DNA from: Rhabditoides inermis
Lineage: Eukaryota > Nematoda > Chromadorea > Rhabditida > Rhabditidae
Direction: 5' to 3'
NCBI GenBank assembly: GCA_963966185.1
Contig: CAWZYM010000398.1
Span: 1-64,000 of the forward strand
DNA: 64,000 bases
This document shows, one piece after another, positions 54,674 through 64,000 of this stretch; the first letter of the stretch is position 1, and every line of letters begins with the position of its first letter. Made by a program: the position numbers and the translations under genes. The notes under the pieces were generated by a model, which searched no databases, had not been told where the DNA came from, and saw only the letters and a list, made by a program, of their open reading frames with translations.

Positions 54674-57600
54674 GTATTGAACACGGTATGAATTTCGTCG
54701 GTGGCTTTATTCACTCGCCGTTTCCTTCCGTGGCAGGGCGCACAGAATATCGAAAACACCACCGTACATACTCGTCAATGCAACGATTGCCTTTGAATGA
54801 GAGTGTTCATAACAATCCCCTCTTCTTCTGAATGTGCCGATCTCTCTCTCTCTCTCTCTCTCTCTCTCCCCCCCCCCTTCCTCTCTCTCTCTCTCTCTCC
54901 TTTCATGTCGTTGTCGTCTACTTCTCTCCTCACTCGATGTGCTCTCCAGCCAGGCATGCGTTGTTTTGGCGCGTGTTATAGTGGGCTAATCTGACCGCGG
55001 GGCGCTCTCCTCCCTCCATAGCCTAATGACTCTTCTCTCCTTGTCATTTGTCTGGATTCGAAGAGTGAGACAAGATCAACAGGGAAGATTTCAGAGCGCG
55101 GCTCGTTCTACGACGCGTGTTCGAGGCGATGTGTGCGCAACGTGAACGTGTTCATCATGTCCCACCACCAGGCGTTGGAAGAGATCATCTACGGACAGGT
55201 CGGGAAGGGCATCGATCGTTGTCGGACGACTTGACTCACACCATCACACAAAGAGGAAGGGCGATTCGGCATACACACAGCCCCCTCTGGCTATCTTGAG
55301 TGCTTATTAGATGCACTCACCCTCTCCCCTCCCGTCGTCCCTTCTCCAAAGTATTTTGAGTCTCTCTCTCTCTCTCTCTCTCCTCTCTCAGAGGTCGCCT
55401 TCTGCCGTCGTCGCCGTCGACCCTGCCTTCGTAACTCGGTTATCTAACATTATTATGCACACACCGCCCCCCCCCCCCCCACCGGGTCTCTCTCACAGCC
55501 ACCCTCCCCCCGGCCTTCTGATGTGATGTTTTCTCTTTGTATGTGTGTGGATGAGAAGAGAGGAGGAGGGAATCGGGACGGCGAGTCAAGACACGAAAGG
55601 AAACAATCAGGCAAACTGAGGGAGGGGAGGCAACTTGATTTGTCGTAGACATGAGAGGAGAGCTGTGCGCACGTATCGGAGTGAGAGAGAGAGAGTATGT
55701 GTGTGTATGTGCAAAACATCATAGTGAGTGTCTCTCTGTGTATGAGGCCTGCAGTAATTAGGCGTCGGGATCAAATGTAGCAGAATTATGGAAGGGGGAC
55801 GGGGGAAGAGAGAGAGAGGAAGAGAGAGAGCATTTGTGACAGTCAACACTCGGTTTCCGGATTAGTTTGAAAGAAACCCCTGTGAAAAGAGTGTGACTTT
55901 ATCGAATGAGATTTCCCCTTCCTGCACTTCCGCTACATTTTTTTTGCCAAAGAAAGGACAGGAAGACGTGTGCAAACGCGTGTAAACGCATTTTGTTATT
56001 CATCATAACTCACCGGAAACTGAGAGCACTGGTAGCACAAGTCACGTAAAACTTTCAGATCTTCCCTGCGCTCATTCTCATCGTGGTCGTGGCAAATATC
56101 ACAGTCGCCATCGTGCTTTCGAAGAAACACATGGTCTCGCCGACGAACGTCGTGTTGAAATACATGGCTATAGCCGACCTATTTGTCGGTCTCATTCCCC
56201 TCCCATGGACCGTATACTATTTCACATTGGGGTGAGTTCGCGCAAAATTGTTATAACTAGATTTTTTTTTCTTAGTTACTACTCAAGTGAGCATAATAAG
56301 TAATTCAAGTGACACATTATTATGATCTATGTCAAATCTTAAATCAACTATTCATCTTTGTTGCAGGAATAACCGGCGTCCGGAGAAGCTGTCTCTGTGG
56401 TGGTGCTACCTGTCCAAGTATTCGATGGACGCCGTCCCGCCCGTGTTTCATAACATTGCCATGTGGCTCACTGTACTACTCGCCTCACAAAGGTCATCCA
56501 CCTTTTTCTCTACACTTTCCCACCCTTTCTGTTTTCAGGTACATTTCAATTAGCTATCCCCTTCATTCGCGCTCACTTTGCTCAGTGAAAAACGTACGGA
56601 TCGCTACTCTTGCAATAACGGTGAGTGGAGGGTGGGGAGAGGGCAATTGAAGAAGAGAGGAACACGTGCACTCGGCATTACGATTGATTAACTATTCCAT
56701 CGCAATCAATTCTCCCCGAGGCGACACTTTTCTTCCCTTTCCAGGCAATTTCGCTCCTCTGCGGCCTACCAAAATCCTTTGACTTTTATTACGATGTCTA
56801 CGAGGGGTGGATGTTTCGAGAAAACGGACAGTGGACATATTTGAGGTAAAAGAACAAAGATACACAAAATGGAATAAATACGATTTATTTATATAATTTA
56901 ACAAACTGAAAAAGATACACACAGTATAATTAAGTATACTATTTAGTTATATATTTACACAAAAGTGTGCATCTTCAAGAGTTTGAGTTGGAATATTAAA
57001 ATAAATTTGGAAACAAATTACCTCCATTTCAGAACATGTTTGATGAGTCGGACACCGCTTTTGAATCTTGTGGGACAGACACTTTTCTTCAATGTGTATT
57101 TCTGGACGCGAGCTGTCGCGTTTATTATTCTACCCTCAGGTACCAAACATCTCCACTCCCCCTCACTCTCTCTTTCTCTCTTTCTTTCTATATCGCCTGT
57201 AGCTCCTTCCTCCTTTCTCGCTCTCCAAAGTAATTGTATTACATGTTGCATTATTACAAAGTTACTGTGTTTCTCCGATATGTCGCTAGAAGAGTTTTTG
57301 TCGACCACGTCATATACATACAATGAAGGAATACGTGATTTTTCAGTGTTGTTAATAATCCTTAATGCGTTGCTGATCCGAGGCATTCGAAAAGCACAGC
57401 GGAGAAAACAGCGGCTCCTACGGTATGTGTTAAACTATATACTTCTTATTTGGCTTACGGTAGTAGTCCTGGTTGTGATATTTGTAATATCATCATGGTA
57501 CTATTACCGTAGTATTTGCAATAGTTATTTTCATAACGAGTTTTTTTTGCGGGTTGAAATAAAGTTATGTGCACATGAACTCTTCAAAACGTATTCCGCA

Positions 57601-58227
57601 AATAACGTGGAGAGAAACAACAAATTTGGGTGAAGAGTGAAATGCGGCGAGCACTTTATCACCTGACAGCACAATTAAAATATTCACCTACGTCGTTTCA
57701 ATGAAAGTGATAGGTGATAGGTACGTGTTGTTTTTGCCCACCTATTCCTGATGTGACCGATCCATGTTGATCTTGTGTTGCCACAAAATGATCGTCTCCC
57801 ATTCTCACGCTGTCTCTGCGTCCATTCCGCCCCTGCCGCTCTCCCACTCTCCTCGTGTCAACGACACGCGTGGGAATTCGGTGGGAGAGATGGGTTGGCA
57901 GGGAGAGAGAGAGAGAGAGAGAGATCGCAGGGACGGGACGTAGCCAGGCCGCCGATCACACCGCACTGTTCCACAGATTTCGTCGCCACGCGCGCATCAT
58001 TTCGTTGAAAAACGAGCGCATCTCGCACTTCAAAGACTCGCACGCAAGAAAAATTCGACGATTTCTGCAAGACAGATCGAACAAGTACGTACCACATAAA
58101 TTACAGTGAGAAGCGATCGAAGGAGGCGCAGAAGCAGACGGATTCGAATTCGACGAGTCTCATGCTTGTCGTCATTGTCACCATCTTCCTCGTCGTCAAT
58201 CTGCCCCAGGCAGCGTTCATGGGTACG

Positions 58228-58285
<58 letters not shown>

Positions 58286-59034
58286 AAGAGAGAGCACGGG
58301 TGCGCGTTGCACCGGTGCGCGAAGACGTGACTGAATCAGCTGACCGAGCGATGAGAATGATGCAATCCGTGATGATTATGGCCACACATCTTGTCAACGA
58401 AACGCAAATAGCATCACTCCAAATAGAAGTTGTTTTCAGGAGTGCTCTGCGTATGTGAGACCTTCTCACTACGGTTCTCACTTCTAGAAGGCATGTTTCC
58501 ACTAGTATTTCTGCTGGTGAGTGAAATTGGACAAGCAAAAATGTAAACAAAACAAACCAGGTGAACAACATGCTGGTGATGGCGACGTACCCGATCAACT
58601 TTGCCATCTACTGCTTCATGTCGAGCAGCTTCCGGCAGACATTCAAGGCGCTCTTCTGCAGGTACACTGCCTCCCTTGTCCCCTAGTGGTCGTGGCATGT
58701 GTACGCACCCCCTCGAGACCTTCTCTCTCTCTCTTTCAGACGCAACGCCACCTCGTTTGCCACGTCGCGGTTCGTTGATCCCATTCGAGCACCCGCATGT
58801 CCATTCTCGTACTTTAGCCTATAGGCACCCCATGACTGTCGTGATTCTGTCGTGAGCCTTGGATGCAGCATCAGTGTGCTGTCTTGCAGGAGCAGCTACA
58901 TCTCGAAGAGTGTGGCGGAGCCGTCGCGGCGCTTCGACGCCTCCACCCCACTGATGCACCTCCCCGAGCCGGCGACAGAGTGCAGCCAGTGCCCCTCCTC
59001 GCAAAACGGAAAGAGCGAGACCATCTATCTGTGA
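54513..59034 (+). CDS. Neuropeptide GPCR, sex-peptide/myoinhibitory-peptide receptor related
   Basis: Fourteen exons give 464 residues: 54513-54609, 55095-55198, 56059-56231, 56367-56492, 56539-56620, 56745-56845, 57033-57139, 57347-57422, 57977-58084, 58107-58222, 58488-58516, 58561-58661, 58740-58769, 58890-59034. Seven hydrophobic segments are seen. TM1 is IFPALILIVVVANITVAI. TM2 has PTNVVLKYMAIADLFVGL. TM3 ends WLTVLLASQRYI, with Gln-Arg-Tyr in place of DRY. TM6 is MLVVIVTIFLVVNLPQAAF. TM7 has TYPINFAIYCFM in place of NPxxY. These variants are what I recall for insect sex peptide receptor and the nematode sprr genes. The N-terminus has Asn-Asp-Ser glycosylation potential and Cys residues. 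A basic 36-residue exon (57977-58084) enlarges the third intracellular loop. It is a plasma-membrane receptor, probably in neurons. It is convergent with tyrosine aminotransferase. Confidence 0.8.
54612..54670. repeat. CT microsatellite in receptor intron 1
   Basis: (CT)n run just inside the first intron. Another lies at 54840-54899. Confidence 0.85.
58225..58294. repeat. GA microsatellite in receptor intron 10
   Basis: (GA)n with AAAG interruptions, directly after the donor of the TM6 exon. Confidence 0.85.
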
Positions 59035-59260
59035 ACGTGTGTCATCCCCGCCCCTCCACGTCCCGCCCACCCCTCACGTGATTCTGATCTCTTGCCCGTG
59101 TGTATTTTAATATTTTGTTTATTATTATGTTTATAATGATTATGATCGTCTTCTTATTATAAACGCGCTGAGAGAAGATGGTGGCCGCGTGGCCGATTGG
59201 CGACGATTATCATCATCACATGAGACAAAACTGGTCACACTGACATATACAGTTGAATGA

Positions 59261-59266
59261 TTTATT
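59261..59266 (-). terminator. Polyadenylation signal of tyrosine aminotransferase
   Basis: TTTATT on the plus strand (AATAAA on the minus strand), 278 nt beyond the stop codon. Confidence 0.5.
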
Positions 59267-59543
59267 AGGGAACGGGGCCACGGGCCCTGAATGGCACACA
59301 CACACAACACATTGACATAGTAGAAGTAGAACACGCACAACAGACACTCATAGAACACCATATGACAAGATCAGCGGGGGGAATGGAATCGGCTAGAGCT
59401 AGTAGTGCTAGTGGATATAGTATTTACAACACGACAAACACACCCGGCTGCATTGCTTAGGAGTGACAGTGACACGGAGAGAGAGAGTGGAAAAAGGCTA
59501 TGTACACACACTCGGGAATCTGCGCATAATGTGGAAAGATACT

Positions 59544-61438
59544 TCACTCGCTGTCCGTGTTGGAGACGCAGCCCTCGTCGCAGCTGCCCTCGTCCTGGCA
59601 TTTGTGCGCCGCCAGCCGACGCGCCGCGAACTCCTTCAGCCGCTGGCACGCCTCCACCACCATCGACTCGGGGTTCGACAGCACCAGCCGGATCCAGCCG
59701 GGCGCGTTGAACGCGGTGCCTAAAATGGGAGCGTGAACATGGTCAGAAGATGTGTGGTGTGTTACTCACCAGGCAGACAGTTGACGCTCTCCTCTCTGAG
59801 CAGCGCCTGCAGGAAGGGCGTCTCGGGTCCGTAGAGCGACTCGTCGAGGGCGATCATCATGTACATGGCTCCCTGCGGGCGGAGGGGCGCCAGGCCGGGC
59901 ACGCCGTCCAGCTCGCGCAGGCACACACTCGCGTTGGCGGACAGCAGACGGGTGGTGCGGTCGAAGAACGACTGCGGCGTGTTCTTGAGGATGTTCGGCA
60001 GCGCGCCCTGCACCAGCGCGCACGGACCCACGATCTTCTGCGACAGCGACACGATGCCCTTGCGCACGTCCGCGAACGCGTTGTGGCTGAAATGAGAGGA
60101 TAAGCTTTTGAGTCAGGATCGAGGATGTTGCAGTTACGCACCGATCGTGGATGGTGATCCATCCGAGCCTCCAGCCGGGCACGAGCCAGCGCTTGGCGAT
60201 GCCGTCGCACGAGAGCACCGGCACCTTGGGCGAGAGAGAGGCCATCGGGTAGAAGACGGCCCCCTCGTACACCATGTCTCCGTAGATCTCGTCAGCGATG
60301 ATCGGAACCCTGAAGACAAAAAATGGTACGCAAGATTCCAACACCGTACATTCATAGAGGTAAATGAAGATAATGTTAAAACAGTGTAGAACCCAGCTGA
60401 CCTGTACTTGTCGGCGAGCTTGAGCACGTCCTGGAGGTGCTCCTTGGGCATGACGGTGCCGGTGGGGTTGCCGGGGTTGTTGACGATGATCGCCTTGGTG
60501 CGCTCGTCGATCAGCGTCTCCATGTGCGCGAGGTCGCAGATCGCGCCGCGCGACATGTCCAGCCGGTACGCGCGGTCCTGCAACAGAAACGAGTGAGGAA
60601 ATGTACAGAAGATCAGTAGAAGTGGTCACTCACCTCAACGCCGTGGGGCCTGCAGAGAGTGGAGTAGAGGGGAAATCCGGGGTGGGGCACGAGGATGTTG
60701 TCGCCCTCGTCGGCGAGTGCCTCGATCGCCATCTGCAGAGCGTGCGACGCGCCCGAAGCCAGCACCACGTCGTCGGCGGTAAGCGGAGCCTCGGCGCAAC
60801 CGTACCTGAATGATCGATGTGAAACAGGAATGGAAATGCAAAATAGAATACAAAGTCAATCAGTGAATGACCAAGGACTCACTTCTCGGCGACGGCCTGC
60901 CTGGCGGCGAGCTCTCCGACGGCGGGTCCGTAGCCGTCGTGCTTGTGGCTCATCACCGACTCGACCATTGCGTCCAGCGTCTCCTTGGCCGGCGGCAGCT
61001 CTCCGGACACGGTCGGGTCCCCGAGGTTGAGGCGCAGCACGCTCTTCTCGGGGTTGGGCTGGATGCACATGGCGTCTGCGATGCGGCGCACCGGGTTGAC
61101 GGTGTTGCGGGCGTGCGCCGACTGGGGAAGACAGTGCCACTCGGACATCTCACGCTTCGACTTCTGCAATGACTGACACTGAGTGAGAGGAGAAACTGTG
61201 GGCGGGTGTGTGGTATGAGAGAGAAAAGACGCTAATGGATGGGTGAGAAGCTGCGAGCCGAGATGATAATGATAGCCCGCCCGGCTAATCACAACATGCG
61301 AGAAGCCGCGAGAGTGCAAGATGCCTGAAGTGTGTGGGGGGTGATTACCGTTTTGCGGGTCGTCTCGCTGCGGTGCTTCTTGGCATTGGGCTCGACCTTG
61401 GCGAGGTCGCACGACACCTTCTCCACCTCGGGATACAT
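59544..61438 (-). CDS. tatn-1: Tyrosine aminotransferase
   Basis: Seven exons on the minus strand give 459 residues: 61349-61438, 60883-61163, 60634-60805, 60402-60577, 60142-60309, 59770-60086, 59544-59719. Fold-type I aminotransferase motifs are present: [39 protein letters not shown] with Asn about 218, ADEIYGDM with Asp246 and Tyr249, and [18 protein letters not shown] with Lys279 as the pyridoxal-phosphate Schiff base. [13 protein letters not shown] near the end holds the carboxylate-binding Arg. Length and wording match animal TAT. It converts tyrosine and 2-oxoglutarate to 4-hydroxyphenylpyruvate and glutamate, the first step of tyrosine breakdown, in the cytosol. The tail is Cys-rich ([11 protein letters not shown]). 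The ATG follows CTAGCCAG, acceptor-like, suggesting trans-splicing. From memory its C. elegans counterpart is X-linked and next to a receptor of this family. Confidence 0.92.
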
Positions 61439-62709
61439 CTGGCTAGGTGTGTTGTGGACGCGGAACAGCTAGGGGTAGAGTGATCTGTGTCGATCAGTCT
61501 GGATGGCTGATCGGTCACGCCGCGCCCGCTTATATAGTCGGCGAGCCGCTCGCCCCGCCCCCGACGATGGCCATGTTTCAACGCCATGTGAGACGGCGGC
61601 GAAGCGACAGCGGGGACCCGGAGACGTCGCCCACGAGGTCAGTGACGCTCTCCACGCCCCTCCCAAAACACTCACGCCGACATAAATAACGCGCGCCTGT
61701 CGCCGCGTGCTGAATGGCGCTTCCTCTACTGTATGGGTGGCACGGCTGCAGTTTACTGCAGTAGATCTAGCTGTCCTTGTGTGACAAACCGGGAAGCCGC
61801 GATCGGTGACACTGATCGCGGGTGACAAGCGCTGTGGTGTGCTTTTTAGAGATTGCGGGTCTAAATGCGGAGTCACGTTGCTCGCGAGATGGATTGATGC
61901 AATGCGGACGGCTGCAGACATCAGATTTCGTTGACACCCCAAAGATGGGCATTCTGCACGTCACCTCCCTGTGCACTCTCTGCCCACCGCACTCTCTACC
62001 TGCCTCGCCACACCTCTGCTGATGCGAATCACGCCACGTGGGCTGATCCGCCCAGAGATTATGCTGATGATCTTTGTTGGACCGCCGCCAAGTCCTCTCA
62101 TTATCATCTATCTCTCTTTTTGCGTGTCGACGAAACGCGTCCCCGATCCCACACCGTCTGACCACGTGACCATCGCTTCTCTGTGCCCTCTCCACATCCC
62201 CCGCTATCTTTCGTTCTCATCTTGTTTCCAGAACTCTCTGCGGTATGCGTGATATATGCACGCTCCACATATCCTACTCTCGCACAAGCACACACATAAG
62301 ACAAGACTTTATCATCATCATCATGATTTGCGCAGTAGCAGTAATCCGAGACACTTGCATTCGGCTACGGTAATGTATTTTACAGGAACAAACTCGGGAT
62401 ATACATCTGAGTGACGCGCAACAACAACATTATTACTTTGGAGAGAGAATTCAACCACGTACAATTGTTTGGGTGTGTTGGGAAGGGGCGGTTTTTTTTT
62501 GACAAGAATACGAGATCACGAACAAGGCCTGTGGGACAAGGACTGTGCCACATATATTATTGCAAGAGAGAGGGGCGAGTGACGAGAGAGGTATACGGTA
62601 TATGACACGGAGACACGGCGTCCCCACATGCGAGATCGAAGAGACCCTTGTAGACGAGAGGAGGAGAGGCGGCACCAGCTGACGACGTCGTCGTCCTGCA
62701 GAAGGACCT
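61439..62709. promoter_or_regulatory. Region between tyrosine aminotransferase 5' end and the next minus-strand gene
   Basis: No exon found. The part near 61450-61700 should hold the tatn-1 promoter; the rest is the 3' flank of the gene at 62710. Confidence 0.4.
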
Positions 62710-64000
62710 CTATGAAAGACGGGCGGACGACTGGAGGGTCGCGGTGAACGGGTTCGTCACACCGAACGGCGCGAATCCTGCAAAAGATGGCACTGCACAG
62801 ATTTGCTATCGTCTCTGCCCGTCTCGCATATCCCCACGCTATCTCGTCACTCTCTCCTCGAGACCGTCTACTTCCATTTCGTCGTCATGATGTAATAGTA
62901 ATAGTGGGATGATGAAGATGATACGAGAGTGGGGAGAGAGAGAGAGAGAGAGAGAGCAGGTGCGTACACCTCGACTGTGCAACGAAATCTCTGCCCACGT
63001 GTGCTACGGTGTTTTTAGCGTGATGTCGTTGATATGTAAGTGTACATGACTCGTGAGAGGTGAGAGCGAGAGTGAGCACTGCGATCAAGAAATCACACTT
63101 GACAAATCGCCGCCGCCGCCAGATCGCCTAATCTGTGCGTGACCAGCGACAATCTAACTATGCGGTGGTCTTACTAGCACGTTTTGTGAGCCTACAACGT
63201 GTGTGGTCAGTCTCTTCATAAGTTGGAATGCATTGTGCAAAGCATTCCGGAGTTGGAGGAGATTTCGGTGGTAGTTTGAAGAGAAATGACCACTACTATA
63301 CAAATTTGCAAATATGACTTTGACTTACCGGTCTGAGCGTTGAGGAAGTTGGCGGTGGCGGGACTGGCTGTCACTGCCGGGTAGTTGTTCTGAACACATA
63401 TATCAAAATAACAGTTTGTTATTATTCAAGACTTTGTCTTCTTTTAGGCTGAGATGAATTGGAAAGGCAGTAGACGTGTCCCTCGAGTGATGAGATATTT
63501 AGATATATAGGTGATACATTGAGTGATCCGTACCTGGTATACAGTGGATAGTGTCTGTGGTGCGGTCGATCCGTACCCCGTGAGACTGATCGGAGACGAG
63601 TGCGTGCGAGTGTAGTCTAAAATGGGGAGATTAACGAAGTTCTATTGTTATTTATGCGATTGTAGTCTGAAAAAGTGGGAATCAGCACAATGCTATAGTT
63701 ATATGCTTCAGAATGCCTACCATTGTCGAACGTGTTGTAGGCGGCGTATTGACTCAATTGCTCGGCGGGTGTTCTGAAACATTAATCAGGTCAGACTGAA
63801 ACATGTGAATCCGACTGAAACATGTTAATGTGCGTTTAAAATGACAACATGTAAGATACATGAAAAAAGACGTATAAACAGTCAATGTAAGATGGTCTGA
63901 CCTGCTGTAGAGCGCCTCTGCCAACTCGGCGGCTCGCTTGAGGATCACATCCTTGGCCAGCCTCTCCGGATCGCCCGGGTACTTTGGCAGCAGCTTCTGC
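62710..64000 (-). CDS. 3' end of an unrecognised gene (partial)
   Basis: Five exons on the minus strand read in one frame: 63902-64000 (runs off the window), 63721-63773, 63534-63616, 63329-63389 and 62710-62777, ending TAG. The visible 121 residues start [23 protein letters not shown], a charged helix, then [13 protein letters not shown], then a low-complexity tail rich in Ser, Thr, Ala, Asn, Gln and Tyr, ending TLQSSARLS. Such a tail is common in RNA-binding or transcription-associated proteins, but no domain is visible and I do not name a family. All acceptors are TTCAG, TTTAG or TGCAG and the phases agree, so the exons are real. The last intron is 551 nt and contains a GA tract (62935-62955). 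Confidence 0.65.
62936..62956. repeat. GA microsatellite
   Basis: Short (GA)n run in the last intron of the partial gene. Confidence 0.85.

Overview
This window looks like nuclear DNA from a nematode. Genes are split by many short GT..AG introns (often 45-60 nt) with TTTCAG-type acceptors. Several start codons sit right behind a splice-acceptor motif, as expected for spliced-leader trans-splicing. A major sperm protein (MSP) derived array, which is nematode specific, settles the phylum. I cannot name the species. All exon models below were joined by eye from splice signals, reading frame and family similarity; no search was run.

Layout. 1-4.1 kb: gene-poor, with GGTCCCTC repeats, one two-exon unknown gene and a compact minus-strand pair, one member of which resembles a small Maverick/Polinton-associated protein. 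4.1-9.0 kb: an apparently complete tyrosine-recombinase retrotransposon (DIRS order, PAT/Ngaro-like) with split direct repeats A1..B1A2..B2, gag, RT-RNase H and an intron-containing recombinase. 9-15 kb: repeats, hairpin elements, two broken copies of a serpentine receptor and a four-unit MSP-derived exon array. 15-17.4 kb: nothing recognised. 17.4-25 kb: an nlp-6-like neuropeptide gene, a CRAL-TRIO+GOLD lipid-binding protein, and an SLC9B/NHA antiporter with a tRNA-Gly(UCC) in an intron. 25-30 kb (minus): a 20-exon proton-coupled oligopeptide transporter. 30.7-34.4 kb: a Rab26/37-type GTPase. 35.7-43 kb: homeodomain-interacting protein kinase (hpk-1). 45.5-49.4 kb: an ankyrin IkB-like protein (nfki-1 type). 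49.4-54.5 kb: non-coding, with two terminal-inverted-repeat elements. 54.5-59 kb: a sex-peptide/myoinhibitory-peptide-receptor-like GPCR. 59.5-61.4 kb (minus): tyrosine aminotransferase. 62.7-64 kb (minus): the 3' end of an unrecognised gene.

The host genes are ordinary single-copy genes, not an operon or pathway cluster. From memory, the C. elegans counterparts hpk-1, pept-1, nfki-1 and tatn-1 are all X-linked, so the right half may be a conserved X block. The most unusual points are: a recombinase module placed between A2 and B2 that lacks its own in-frame ATG but would gain one by splicing from the A1 leader; an MSP array built of frame-preserving exons; an antiporter with Asp-Asn where a DD/ND motif is expected; and a peptide transporter with Asn at the position of a histidine essential in mammals.
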